A DNA stretch of 64,000 nt from Streptococcus sanguinis (GCF_900635155.1 NZ_LR134002.1:1426001-1490000); one strand, 5' to 3'. Shown: positions 35,779 through 45,240, numbered from the stretch's first letter. A program made the numbers and translations. The notes: a model not told the origin generated them from the letters alone.

Positions 35779-36051
35779 TTATTCAGCTTCTGAGCTAGAT
35801 CCTGATCCATCTTCCGGAATTTCCTCACCATCTGCCGGGATTTGGATAACGTTCCCATCAGGCATTGTGTATTCTGTCACTTCTTTGCCATCGACTGTCT
35901 TAGTTTTCTTATCAACAGCATCCTTCTGGAAGTCCACTTGTTTTCCATCCTTAATTTCTGAGTTATCTGCTTCTTTATTTCCGCATGCGGCTAAAAAGAA
36001 TCCTGACATTCCGATAAGGGCAACGAGCATAGCAATTTTTTTAACGTTCAT
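35779..36051 (-). CDS. Small putative lipoprotein, first gene of the MacAB/two-component operon (90 aa)
   Basis: A signal peptide with lipobox LAAC (residues ~20–23) predicts a lipid-anchored protein of about 68 residues. The mature part is acidic and hydrophilic (KTKTVDGKEVTEYTMPDGNV, then an acidic Asp/Glu/Ser-rich tail). The frame is open to 36120, but the start at 36051 fits the signal peptide and has AAAGGAG upstream. It precedes the adaptor gene by 28 bp. I do not recognise the family. Its position suggests a substrate-binding or signalling accessory to the exporter or kinase. Confidence 0.78.
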   Translation of the reverse strand: MNVKKIAMLVALIGMSGFFLAACGNKEADNSEIKDGKQVDFQKDAVDKKTKTVDGKEVTEYTMPDGNVIQIPADGEEIPEDGSGSSSEAE

Positions 36052-36076
36052 TTGATTTCTCCTTTGTTTTAGCAAG

Positions 36077-36097
36077 CAGGAAGTTTGTTGCTTCCTG
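36077..36097 (-). promoter_or_regulatory. Leader hairpin of the ABC/two-component operon
   Basis: CAGGAAG (36077–36083) and CTTCCTG (36091–36097) form a perfect 7-bp stem with a 7-nt loop between the −10 box and the ribosome site. There is no T run, so a stability or regulatory role is more likely than termination. Confidence 0.45.
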
Positions 36098-36124
36098 ACA
36101 GTATTTGTTTTTTTGAACAATTCT

Positions 36125-36182
36125 ATTCTAACAAAGCCATCTATCCCCTTCCTACCCGCTATCTGTTTTTTATCTGTTTTTT
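36125..36182 (-). promoter_or_regulatory. Operon promoter with tandem 11-bp direct repeats
   Basis: On the minus strand an extended −10, TGT-TAGAAT (hexamer 36125–36130), has no recognisable −35. Immediately upstream, two exact copies of ATCTGTTTTTT (36161–36171 and 36172–36182, plus-strand reading) lie one helical turn apart. This layout is typical of OmpR-family activator sites. Confidence 0.6.
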
Positions 36183-36248
36183 CGAATCAATACTATTCTT
36201 TTGAAAATCAGGCAAATCCTTCGCTCTAAGACCTATCATCTGCTTTTA

Positions 36249-36257
36249 TGATATAAT
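36249..36257 (+). promoter_or_regulatory. Extended −10 promoter of the lactonase gene
   Basis: TG-A-TATAAT at 36249–36257, about 37 bp before the start. The region between it and the divergent operon promoter is shared. Confidence 0.7.
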
Positions 36258-36293
36258 AGTAGCAAGCAATCTAAATATATAAGAGGTAATGGA

Positions 36294-37304
36294 ATGACAC
36301 AAACAGTTTACTTTGGAACCTATACTCGCAGAGATTCCAAGGGAATTTACAAGGCAGATTTTAATTCTAACAAGGAAACACTAGAAAACTTGACCTTGGT
36401 TGCTGAAGAGCCCAGTCCAACCTACCTAGCCTTTGACAAGGCTGGACATCTCTATTCTGTCGGAGCAAAGGACGGACAGGGGGGTATTGCAGCCTTTGAC
36501 CAGGCAAGTCAGCTCCTCAACCATGTCGTTGAAGAAGGGGCTCCGCTTTGCTATGTCGCAGTCGACGAGGAACGTGACTTGGTATACGGTGCCAATTATC
36601 ATAAAGGGCAAGTTCTGGTCTACAAACGCCTGGCTGATGGCAGACTTGACCTTGCTGACTCAGCTAGCCATCAAGGTCAAGGACCACACGCCAACCAAGC
36701 GTCTGCCCATGTCCACTACGCAGACCTTACACCAGATCAATACCTGATCACTTGCGACTTGGGAACTGATGAAGTAACCACTTATGATGTTGCTGAAGAC
36801 GGAAAGATTACCTCTCTGGATACCTACAAGTGTGCCGCTGGAGCTGGTGCCCGCCATATCGTTTTCCACCATCATTATAAAATCGCCTATTTGATCTGTG
36901 AGCTTAATTCTACTATTGAAGTCCTAATTTACGATGGAGTCGGCCATTTTGAACACTTGCAAACTATCTCCACCTTACCAGAGGACTTTGAAGGCGCAAA
37001 CGGAACAGCTGCTATCCGTCTGTCTGCTGATGGCAAGTTCCTCTACGGTTCCAACCGCGGTCATGACTCTCTTGCCGTTTACAAAATCTTAGCTGACGGC
37101 AGCTTGGAGTTAATCCAGATTGTACCTACCAATGGTCAAAATCCACGGGATTTCAACATCACACCGGATCAAAACCATATCATCGCTGTCCATCAAGACT
37201 CTGACAATGCAACCATCTTCAAACGCGATGCTGAAAGTGGAAAATTAACAGAAATCTCCCATGATTTCTATATTCCCGAAGCTGTTTGTGTGACCTTTAA
37301 ATAA
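36294..37304 (+). CDS. pgl: Lactonase, 7-bladed beta-propeller (6-phosphogluconolactonase type) (336 aa)
   Basis: A cytosolic protein of the YbhE/Pgl beta-propeller family. It should hydrolyse 6-phosphogluconolactone or a related sugar lactone in the pentose phosphate route. Family motifs include MTQTVYFGTYT near the start, SHQGQGPHANQASAHVHYA (metal/substrate loop), CDLGTDEV, GARHIVFH, YGSNRGHDSLAVY, and NPRDFNITPDQ near the C-terminus. Length is normal. An AGAGG site precedes the ATG. It is transcribed divergently from the exporter operon, and a small gene follows 68 bp downstream. Substrate specificity is inferred. Confidence 0.88.
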   Translation: MTQTVYFGTYTRRDSKGIYKADFNSNKETLENLTLVAEEPSPTYLAFDKAGHLYSVGAKDGQGGIAAFDQASQLLNHVVEEGAPLCYVAVDEERDLVYGANYHKGQVLVYKRLADGRLDLADSASHQGQGPHANQASAHVHYADLTPDQYLITCDLGTDEVTTYDVAEDGKITSLDTYKCAAGAGARHIVFHHHYKIAYLICELNSTIEVLIYDGVGHFEHLQTISTLPEDFEGANGTAAIRLSADGKFLYGSNRGHDSLAVYKILADGSLELIQIVPTNGQNPRDFNITPDQNHIIAVHQDSDNATIFKRDAESGKLTEISHDFYIPEAVCVTFK

Positions 37305-37372
37305 GCAGAATTCTTGTCTTTCTATTAGAAATTTGATTAAATAGTATAAAAAATTACTAAGGAGCAACATCT

Positions 37373-37558
37373 ATGAATTCAGTAGATTTATTTAACCAAG
37401 TAAAAGAAATGATTGAAAAGAAAGACTTTGATGGTGCCAAAAAATTTATTGAAGAAAACAAAGACAAACTCGGTGAATACCTTGATCAAGCTAAAAAACT
37501 AGTAGCTGGAAATGAAATGGCTAGCGGCGCGATTGATAAAATTAAAGGTTTGTTCTAA
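37373..37558 (+). CDS. Small conserved-looking protein, unknown function (61 aa)
   Basis: A 61-residue, strongly charged helical protein (KEMIEKKDFDGAKKFIEENK, ending IDKIKGLF) without signal or membrane span. AAGGAG lies nine bases before the ATG and a strong terminator follows 12 bp after the stop, so it is a real gene. I do not recognise a named family. It resembles short helical proteins of streptococci that follow housekeeping genes. Confidence 0.75.
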   Translation: MNSVDLFNQVKEMIEKKDFDGAKKFIEENKDKLGEYLDQAKKLVAGNEMASGAIDKIKGLF

Positions 37559-37570
37559 GTAAACATAACA

Positions 37571-37598
37571 AAAACGCTTGAAAAATCAAGCGTTTTTT
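37571..37598. terminator. Terminator after the 61-aa gene, also facing mgtE
   Basis: AAAACGCTTGA (37571–37581) and TCAAGCGTTTT (37586–37596) form an 11-bp stem followed by TT on the plus strand. The A-rich left flank would supply Us on the minus strand, so it can serve both convergent genes. Confidence 0.9.
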
Positions 37599-37610
37599 GT
37601 GTATCATTTT

Positions 37611-38951
37611 TTATAAAATCAATGGTAAAAAAATTTGTGCTAAGCCTAGAAAAGCTAGATAACCCAATACATCTGTTGCCGTGGTAATGAAAATAGTCGA
37701 GGCTAGAGCCGGATCCTGATTCAAGGTCTTGATAATCAACGGTACAAAGTAACCAAATAGAGCACCACATGCTAGATTGATCATCATAGCCAATACCACA
37801 ATAACAGACAGATAGAAATTTTGATAGAAGACAAACATGACAATCGCTGCAATCAAGCCAGTAAAGAAACCATTAACCAAAGCTAGCACGATTTCTTTGA
37901 ATACTAAATACCGATCTTCTTTCAGATCTAGTTTGCCCAAGGCAATCCCCTGGATAACCAAAGCAAGTGTCTGAGAGGCAGAATTTCCGCCCATTCCCGT
38001 GATAATAGGACTAATCGCTGCTAATGCTACAACTTTTGAAATCGTATCATCAAAAAGTGCTACTGTCGCAGAAGCTAGAAATGCTGTTACTAGGTTAATC
38101 ATTAACCAAGGTAAGCGTTTCTTGAGTGATTCTTTGAAAGGTCCTCCAATTTCTTCACTTTCTTGGACACCACCCATCCGCAAGATATCTTCTTGGTACT
38201 CTTCTTGCAAAACATCGACGATATCGTCAATTGTGATGATTCCTAGCAATACCTGCCGATGATTGACGACCGGTACGACAGATAAATTATATTTGGCAGA
38301 AAGCTGGGCTACCTCTTCTTGGTCAACCTCTGGCGTCACAGTCACTAACTGAGTGTTCATAAATTCGCTGAGTTTCATCTCCGCATCATGAATAAACAAA
38401 TCACGGATATCAATCCAGCCAACTAGCGAATGATGCACATTTCTAATAAATAAGGTATCAATAACTTCTGTATTGGGCGAAATTTCTCTCAATTTATTGA
38501 GAGTTGCTGAGACGGTCAGATTTTCATTTAAGGTAATGAATTCTTTCGTCATCAGACCACCAGCTGTCTGAGGATCGTAAGCCAACATAGCTTTCAAATT
38601 CTCTTGACTGGCATTTTTCATCATACTTAAGTATTGCTTACGCAAGTCCACACTCAAGTAACCCAAAATATCTACCACATCATCATCTGGCATAAGATAA
38701 AAAAGAGTGCTGGTACGTTTGAAAGAAATCGATTGGATAATCTGTCGTTGCAACTCCGGCTCGGCTTCTTTTAAAATCTCTACCAATTGATCATCACTAG
38801 CCATTTCCGTAAAGGTTTTGAGGAGATTCCCTTCCTCATCCTCCAAGGCCTCCAAAGAAAGAGCAATATCAATGGGATAGTAATCGTCAAATATCTGATT
38901 AAAAACTTCCCTATCCTGTGATAGTAAGACCTGATTTAATAATTCTTCCAT
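37611..38951 (-). CDS. mgtE: Magnesium transporter MgtE (446 aa)
   Basis: A Mg2+ channel. The N-terminal superhelical MgtE_N domain (about residues 1–125) is followed by two CBS domains (about 130–250; DTLFIRNVHHSLVGWIDIRDL and VVPVVNHRQVLLGIITIDDI). Five C-terminal membrane spans carry the pore motif SPIITGMGGNSASQTLALVIQGIALG. The cytosolic domains close the pore when Mg2+ is plentiful. GGAGGAG precedes the ATG. The mRNA leader is only about 20 nt, so no Mg2+ riboswitch controls it here. Confidence 0.96.
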   Translation of the reverse strand: MEELLNQVLLSQDREVFNQIFDDYYPIDIALSLEALEDEEGNLLKTFTEMASDDQLVEILKEAEPELQRQIIQSISFKRTSTLFYLMPDDDVVDILGYLSVDLRKQYLSMMKNASQENLKAMLAYDPQTAGGLMTKEFITLNENLTVSATLNKLREISPNTEVIDTLFIRNVHHSLVGWIDIRDLFIHDAEMKLSEFMNTQLVTVTPEVDQEEVAQLSAKYNLSVVPVVNHRQVLLGIITIDDIVDVLQEEYQEDILRMGGVQESEEIGGPFKESLKKRLPWLMINLVTAFLASATVALFDDTISKVVALAAISPIITGMGGNSASQTLALVIQGIALGKLDLKEDRYLVFKEIVLALVNGFFTGLIAAIVMFVFYQNFYLSVIVVLAMMINLACGALFGYFVPLIIKTLNQDPALASTIFITTATDVLGYLAFLGLAQIFLPLIL

Positions 38952-38974
38952 TGTACTCCTCCTTCCACTTTGCT

Positions 38975-38983
38975 AGTATACCA
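38975..38983 (-). promoter_or_regulatory. Extended −10 promoter of mgtE
   Basis: TGG-TATACT on the minus strand (hexamer 38975–38980), 23 bp from the start codon. Confidence 0.65.
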
Positions 38984-39010
38984 TAAAATACTGATTTTGA
39001 TACAAGAAAG

Positions 39011-39240
39011 CTATAAAATCTTTAGTAAATCACTCACTTTTTCAACCATGTAGTCACAAGGAAACGCAGGGTATTCTTGATTATGTTTTCCTAAATAAAA
39101 ACTGTCATCTTGTCCTCTAATTTTTCAAGGGAAAAATCATGACCAGCCCTACGCACTACTTCTAGGAAAAAATGATAAATCTCCCTCTCATCAATTAGGG
39201 GGAATCCTAAATCAAAAAATATCCATTGATATATCTTTAC
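39011..39240 (-). pseudogene. Remnant of a HAD-superfamily hydrolase gene
   Basis: The interval between enolase and mgtE contains decayed coding sequence. Reading the minus strand from 39240, one frame gives IYQWIFFDLGFPLIDERE followed by EVVRRAGHDFSLEKLEDKM, the N-terminus of a HAD phosphatase (DLG replaces DxD), before a stop at 39091. A different frame then gives DSFYLGKHNQEYPAFPCDYM and EKVSDLLKIL to a stop at 39011, which looks like the C-terminal tail of the same kind of protein. The middle (~150 residues) and the start codon are missing. This is an internal deletion plus frame change, read by eye. Confidence 0.6.
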
Positions 39241-39244
39241 ACAT

Positions 39245-39271
39245 CAAAAAAGCTAGGACTTAGTCCTAGCT
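39245..39271 (-). terminator. Terminator of eno
   Basis: AGCTAGGACT and AGTCCTAGCT (39251–39271) form a strong stem; TTTTTTG follows on the minus strand. Confidence 0.88.
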
Positions 39272-39290
39272 CCTCTTATATCTTGTTAGA

Positions 39291-40598
<1,308 letters not shown>

Positions 40599-40634
40599 TT
40601 ACTCTCCTTATTATTTAAAATTATTTACTAGTCT

Positions 40635-40663
40635 ATGATACCTCAAAAACGCTTTTTTTTCAA
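40635..40663 (-). promoter_or_regulatory. Promoter of eno
   Basis: On the minus strand TTGAAA (40658–40663) is separated by 17 bp from TATCAT (40635–40640), 39 bp before the start codon. Confidence 0.75.
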
Positions 40664-40788
40664 GGAAAAATAGAGAATCTAAGCAAATTTGAGAACTTTT
40701 GCACAAGAAAACGATTCCAAACTTACTATATAAATGTTTTTCCGGCAAATCAGAAAGAAGATTCGACCTTTTAGAATTTCTCCTTTTA

Positions 40789-40797
40789 TGGTACAAT
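40789..40797 (+). promoter_or_regulatory. Extended −10 box of a probably leaderless gene
   Basis: TG-G-TACAAT ends six bases before the ATG at 40804, so the transcript should begin at or next to the start codon. No ribosome-binding site is present. Confidence 0.65.
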
Positions 40798-40803
40798 TTT
40801 ATT

Positions 40804-41253
40804 ATGACTGATATTAATAAAGTAATCATGGAAAAAGCTCAGGGCGGAGTCAAGCTAAACCCTGATGAACAGCGTAGGTTTTTAGGGACTTTTGAGGAGC
40901 GAGTGCTGGCTTCTTGCTCCATTGAGCAAGCTAACAGCTCTCTCATTCGTATTCATTTCAAGGAAATGCTCAGCAGCATCATGAAAAACTGCCAACCAGT
41001 AATTGTCAAAATTTCTCCAGAAGTCGAGTCTGGCAATCAAATCTTTTATCTAAAAACTGCTAAGGAGCTAGGCTGCGAAGCCACTATCGTCTCTAGCGAT
41101 TACCAGTCTTCTCCTTTTGGCCTGATTGTCCATAGCGACCATCTTGTCCAAGTAGATGACAAGGACATAAGCCAACAGTTTGCTAGTCTCCTTCAGCCAG
41201 CAGAAAAACCTGCAAAGGAAAAGCGCCCTCTCTGGAAAAAATGGTTTGGGTAA
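40804..41253 (+). CDS. YueI-like (DUF1694) protein (149 aa)
   Basis: A cytosolic protein resembling YueI/DUF1694, with the typical opening DPD-like LNPDEQRRFLGTFEERVLA and a core with KEMLSSIMKNCQPVIVKIS. The open frame begins at 40699, but the ATG at 40804 is the natural start: the upstream part is the promoter region. The gene lacks a Shine–Dalgarno sequence and appears leaderless. The next gene starts one base after its stop, so the two are coupled. Function in the family is unknown. Confidence 0.75.
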   Translation: MTDINKVIMEKAQGGVKLNPDEQRRFLGTFEERVLASCSIEQANSSLIRIHFKEMLSSIMKNCQPVIVKISPEVESGNQIFYLKTAKELGCEATIVSSDYQSSPFGLIVHSDHLVQVDDKDISQQFASLLQPAEKPAKEKRPLWKKWFG

Positions 41254-41254
41254 G

Positions 41255-41593
41255 ATGACAAATTTAGAAAAACTTTTTGCCTTTTTTGAAGCTGAAAATC
41301 AGCGCGATTGGCAAACCTATGAGACCTTTCTTTCTGATCAAGTTAGCTGGGAATTACAGGGTGATACAATCGAAATCATCAAAGGTAAAGCTGACTACCT
41401 GACTAAAATTCAAAAAGTCTACCATAACAACCCCGTCCAGTTTCGTTGCACCTATTATCAGCTTAGTCCCGACCAGAATCGGATTGTGACCATTTTAGAA
41501 AATGATTTTGGTGACCTGTCTTGTGATATCTTCTTCTTTGAAAAGGGCATGATAGTTAAAGAAATTGAATACCTACTAAAAAAGGCGGACTAA
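41255..41593 (+). CDS. NTF2/SnoaL-like small protein (112 aa)
   Basis: A short protein with the alpha+beta-cone look of NTF2-like folds: an N-terminal helical pair (LEKLFAFFEAENQRDWQTYE), then beta-rich text (VSWELQGDTIEIIKGKADYL, RIVTILENDF). Family members range from isomerases to dimerisation modules, and no catalytic set is recognisable. The start at 41255 follows the previous stop by one base, and the coding end overlaps the convergent glycerate kinase gene by four bases. Function unknown. Confidence 0.6.
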   Translation: MTNLEKLFAFFEAENQRDWQTYETFLSDQVSWELQGDTIEIIKGKADYLTKIQKVYHNNPVQFRCTYYQLSPDQNRIVTILENDFGDLSCDIFFFEKGMIVKEIEYLLKKAD

Positions 41594-42708
41594 CCGCTTT
41601 TTTTCATTTTTAGTACATTGCCAATATTTCTTGCTGTGCGAATCAAATTTTGCTCCGCCTGCTCTAGAATCCTATCCAAACTATCTGCTCGCGCAATAAT
41701 CGGAAAAGCTGCCTGGATATTCTCAACTGGGAAATCCGGTAAATCATCTGCCAGACTGCCGCAAATCGCCAGTACAGGGATGCCTTCTGGTGTTCGTCTT
41801 GCGACCCCGACTGGTGCCTTGCCCGCCAAAGATTGACGATCCATCCGTCCTTCGCCCACTACGACCAAGTCCGCTTTTTTGACTCTGTCATCAAAATCCA
41901 GTAAATTTAGACATGTTTCAATACCCGAAACAATTTTTCCTCCGGCAAAAGCAACCAGTCCTGCTGCCATTCCGCCTCCAGCCCCAGCTCCATCCATATC
42001 AATTACCTGAGGATCGACCAACTGATAGAAATCAGACATAGCTTGGTCTACTTGAGAAAAGAGTAGGGGAGCTAGACCTTTCTGACCTCCGAAAACAGTT
42101 GTCGCACCGCGCACTCCACAAAGAGGATTGTCAACGTCAGTCAAAATCTCAATCTCAACTTCTTTCAAGAAAGCGGGAACCTGCTCAGCTGAAATTCGAG
42201 CGACCTTTCCCAAAGACGAGCCAATGGGGCGCAGCCTATTGTTATCCGCATCGAAAAATTCATAGCCTAGGCCCGCTGCTAGTCCAATCCCACCGTCGTT
42301 GCTAGCCGAACCTCCAACACCAACTAAAATCTTTCTGACACCGTCTTCAGCCAGATGCAAAATCAATTCTCCCAATCCTTTGGTCTCTATGGCCAAGGGA
42401 TTTCGTTTTTCCTGCGGAATAGACGCGAGTCCGACCAAGTCAGCCATTTCAAAAAGTGCTTGCTGACCATTTCTAGCATAAGGCATTTTCACCGGCTGGC
42501 CAAAGGGGCCGGTTACAGTGTGGTAAAATTCAGCCCATCCCAAGGCTGCTGTCAGCGCAGCCATTGTACCCTCGCCCCCGTCACCCACCGGCAGCAAGTC
42601 AAAGCTGGCATCTGGCAAGGCCTGAGAAAAGCCCGTCTGCAGAGCCTGAGCAACCTGAGCAGCTGACAAACTTTCCTTGAAAGAATCCGGCGCAATTAGA
42701 ATATGCAT
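41590..42708 (-). CDS. glxK: Glycerate kinase (372 aa)
   Basis: Phosphorylates D-glycerate with ATP, feeding it into lower glycolysis and serine synthesis. Class II (GlxK/GarK) hallmarks are present: MHILIAPDSFKESLSAAQVA at the N-terminus, LPVGDGGEGT, GVGGSASNDGGIGLAAGLGY, DVDNPLCGVRGA, GAGAGGGMAAGLVAF and VVGEGRMDRQSLAGKAPVG. Length is normal. It lies nine bases after serB on the same strand, so serine-related metabolism is a plausible shared theme. Its 3' end overlaps the convergent NTF2-like gene by four bases with no terminator between. Confidence 0.94.
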   Translation of the reverse strand: MHILIAPDSFKESLSAAQVAQALQTGFSQALPDASFDLLPVGDGGEGTMAALTAALGWAEFYHTVTGPFGQPVKMPYARNGQQALFEMADLVGLASIPQEKRNPLAIETKGLGELILHLAEDGVRKILVGVGGSASNDGGIGLAAGLGYEFFDADNNRLRPIGSSLGKVARISAEQVPAFLKEVEIEILTDVDNPLCGVRGATTVFGGQKGLAPLLFSQVDQAMSDFYQLVDPQVIDMDGAGAGGGMAAGLVAFAGGKIVSGIETCLNLLDFDDRVKKADLVVVGEGRMDRQSLAGKAPVGVARRTPEGIPVLAICGSLADDLPDFPVENIQAAFPIIARADSLDRILEQAEQNLIRTARNIGNVLKMKKSG

Positions 42709-42717
42709 GCCTCTCTC

Positions 42718-43365
42718 CTATTCTTTTCTATTGTCTAAAAGATCAATGACCCGATAGAGATTACATTCCTGAATCTGATAAGGAGCCTGCTCTCGCACGA
42801 TCGGCTTGGCCATAAAGGCAATTCCCATCCCAGCTGTCTGAATCATAGGCAGATCATTGGCGCCGTCCCCCATAGCAATTGTTCGATTTAATTCCAATTT
42901 ATTTTCAGCCGCCCATGCTTTTAGCATGGCAAGCTTGGTATCCTTAGTGACAATCTCTCCTAAGACTTGGCCTGTCAAAAGGCCCTGCTGGATTTCCAAA
43001 CGATTTGCCTTGACATAGTCAATTCCAAGCTGCTCAGCCAGTCTGTCCACCGTTTCATGAAAACCACCTGACACCAAGCCTACTTTATAACCACGTTTAT
43101 GCAACTCCTTGACCAAGTCCTCGGCTCCTGGCGTGAAGTGAATCCTTTCAGCAATTCGAGCAAAAATATCCTCCGGCAGGCCTTTTAAAAGTGCGACACG
43201 CTCACGTAAGGCAGCTTTAAAGTCCAATTCCCCTTGCATGGCACGCTCGGTAATAGTCGCAACCTGAGCTCCTACTCCCGCCTCTTCTCCTAACAGGTCA
43301 ATCCCCTCTTCCATGATTAAGGTGCTATCTACATCCATGACTAACAAGCCTTTGATTGTTTTCAT
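42718..43365 (-). CDS. serB: Phosphoserine phosphatase (215 aa)
   Basis: HAD-superfamily phosphatase giving L-serine from phosphoserine. The nucleophile D11 and acid/base D13 lie in MDVDSTL; motif II SGGFHETVD, the motif III lysine (IVTKDTKLAML) and motif IV GDGANDLPM are intact. The length suits the single-domain SerB type without ACT domain. It heads a two-gene unit with glycerate kinase. Confidence 0.95.
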   Translation of the reverse strand: MKTIKGLLVMDVDSTLIMEEGIDLLGEEAGVGAQVATITERAMQGELDFKAALRERVALLKGLPEDIFARIAERIHFTPGAEDLVKELHKRGYKVGLVSGGFHETVDRLAEQLGIDYVKANRLEIQQGLLTGQVLGEIVTKDTKLAMLKAWAAENKLELNRTIAMGDGANDLPMIQTAGMGIAFMAKPIVREQAPYQIQECNLYRVIDLLDNRKE

Positions 43366-43486
43366 TGTCCGACCTCATTCTTTCTATTGTTTTGTATTAT
43401 ACAGGAAATTCTATTTCAAAACAAGCTGGGAAAAATTGAAGTCTCAGAATCCTTGTTACTGACTGTTCTCTAGCGTTCTCTTTGCA

Positions 43487-43512
43487 AAAGAAAAAAGTTC
43501 CCAAAGGAACTT
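43487..43512 (-). terminator. Terminator of ezrA
   Basis: AAGTTCC (43495–43501) and GGAACTT (43506–43512) with a CAAA loop; the minus strand continues TTTTCTTTTG. Confidence 0.85.
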
Positions 43513-43515
43513 CTT

Positions 43516-45240
43516 TTAAAAACGAATATTCTCGCGTGTTTTTTCGTAGGATGTCACAAAGCGCTCTGTTACGCCTGGCTCGACAAGATCCAAAGCTTTT
43601 GAAATGATTTCCAAGGATTGAGCATAGTCGTAGTCATGTTCAAAGACATACAAGGACTTGTTGAAGGCTGCTTGTACATTATCGTCAAAGGAACGATAGC
43701 GGTTTGAATACTGCAGCAGCTGCTCAGTCAAGGTAGCATCTTGGACGATACGATAGGTTTCTTCTTCCAATTGCTCCATATCATTTCCTAGAATTTCAAG
43801 CCAACGGTTAACTGATTCGATATTGACTCGTGTAGCTTCCAATTCCTTAACCAACTCTTCAATATTATTGCTGGTTGAGAAGAAAATTTCTAAGAAAGAA
43901 TCTGGAATACCTGGCAAATTGCGTTTTTCCATATATCTCTTAATGGTATGCAATTTGTTAGCATAGATATTGACTTTCTGACGAGCATTGGCATCATCTT
44001 TTTCAATCTCTGCAAGTGCTTCGCCAAGAGAAATCTGCTCATCTTCGATTTCTTTCAAACGCTCTTGAATAGCTTCCAACTCTTCCTGAACCACTGAATA
44101 AGCTTGCTTGGTTTCAGAAGAATCTTCTACCGCGCTCAACACCACATCTTCCTGGGCAGAAAGCTCAGCCTGCAACTCCTTGACATGAGAAGTTTCCGTA
44201 TCAGAGAGAAGGAAAGTTTGAGACAAACGTTCTATCTCCTTTTGGAGTTGCTGGTTGTTTTCCTTTGTATGAGCCAGATAGCTAGGCAAGTTTTTAATCA
44301 ACTTCTCCACTACTTTGTGGGCTTCAATTTCCCGCGTAAAAATTTCATAGAGAGCGTTAATCTCTTCTTGCGCTTGCTCATTTTCATACTCGGCATTATC
44401 CAGCTCTAAGGCAGAAATGTTGGCTTCGTTGCGTTTGAGGCTTGCATGAAGCTGCTGGAAGCGAGACTCTATATCTGTTTCGATAAAATGATAACCAGAT
44501 TCCAAGAGCTTACGGTGACCAGATTCTAAGTCTTCCAACTGATCTGGCAGTTTCACAGTCAACTCTTCGACAATGGCAGGAACTTTCTCAACGATATGTG
44601 TCAGAGCAAGAATATGATCCTCTGCCTTATCCAAGATTTCAGCCGCCTCAACCGGGTCACCTGAAGAATTAAGGGTCACAAACTGAGAAAACTCTGACTG
44701 GATATTTTCCAGCTGTTTTTCAATCTCAGCTAAGGCTTGCCCATACGAGTCCGCATTCTCCGCCACCTGAGTTTGCAGTTTTTCAAACAAATCCAGGGCA
44801 TGGAGCACACGGCCACTATTCTTAGACTCTTGCTCTTTAAGATCTTCCAAGGCTACACGAATCATCTTGATATCTTCGTCAATCAAATCAATCTGACTCT
44901 CAATATTGCCGATGGCATGCTTGGCTTTTATGAAACGGAAAGAATTATTGTAACCTTCTGCTTCAAATAGATTGTTTTCGATATCAGCAAATGAATTTAA
45001 GGACAAGTCTACCCATTTTTGATTCCATTCACGGAAGGCTACCTGACTCTGCCCAATCAAATGCATATTTTTTACTTCTTCAACTTCATCATTCACAGGG
45101 AGATTATAGAGTGCTTCTTTTCTCTCCTCCAAATTTTGAAGTAAAGCTTCATTTCTCTTTCTCATCAGAACTGCAGTACCATAGCCGACAACCAAAAGCA
45201 GAGCTACCACAGCAACGAGAATAACTAGTCCAATAGACAT
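43516..45240 (-). CDS. ezrA: Septation ring regulator EzrA (574 aa)
   Basis: A membrane-anchored negative regulator and organiser of FtsZ ring assembly. One N-terminal span (about residues 4–24, VILVAVVALLLVVGYG) is followed by about 540 residues of spectrin-like coiled coil rich in Glu, Gln and Leu, matching the known arc-shaped fold. The start is placed at 45240 rather than the upstream ATG because AAGGAG lies six bases before it. It follows gyrB, as in other streptococci. Confidence 0.95.
   Translation of the reverse strand: MSIGLVILVAVVALLLVVGYGTAVLMRKRNEALLQNLEERKEALYNLPVNDEVEEVKNMHLIGQSQVAFREWNQKWVDLSLNSFADIENNLFEAEGYNNSFRFIKAKHAIGNIESQIDLIDEDIKMIRVALEDLKEQESKNSGRVLHALDLFEKLQTQVAENADSYGQALAEIEKQLENIQSEFSQFVTLNSSGDPVEAAEILDKAEDHILALTHIVEKVPAIVEELTVKLPDQLEDLESGHRKLLESGYHFIETDIESRFQQLHASLKRNEANISALELDNAEYENEQAQEEINALYEIFTREIEAHKVVEKLIKNLPSYLAHTKENNQQLQKEIERLSQTFLLSDTETSHVKELQAELSAQEDVVLSAVEDSSETKQAYSVVQEELEAIQERLKEIEDEQISLGEALAEIEKDDANARQKVNIYANKLHTIKRYMEKRNLPGIPDSFLEIFFSTSNNIEELVKELEATRVNIESVNRWLEILGNDMEQLEEETYRIVQDATLTEQLLQYSNRYRSFDDNVQAAFNKSLYVFEHDYDYAQSLEIISKALDLVEPGVTERFVTSYEKTRENIRF

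Noticed and set aside
38952..39010. Possible Mg2+ riboswitch (M-box) before mgtE
   Set aside because: The promoter leaves only about a 20-nt leader, too short for an M-box, and the rest of the interval is explained by a decayed HAD gene.
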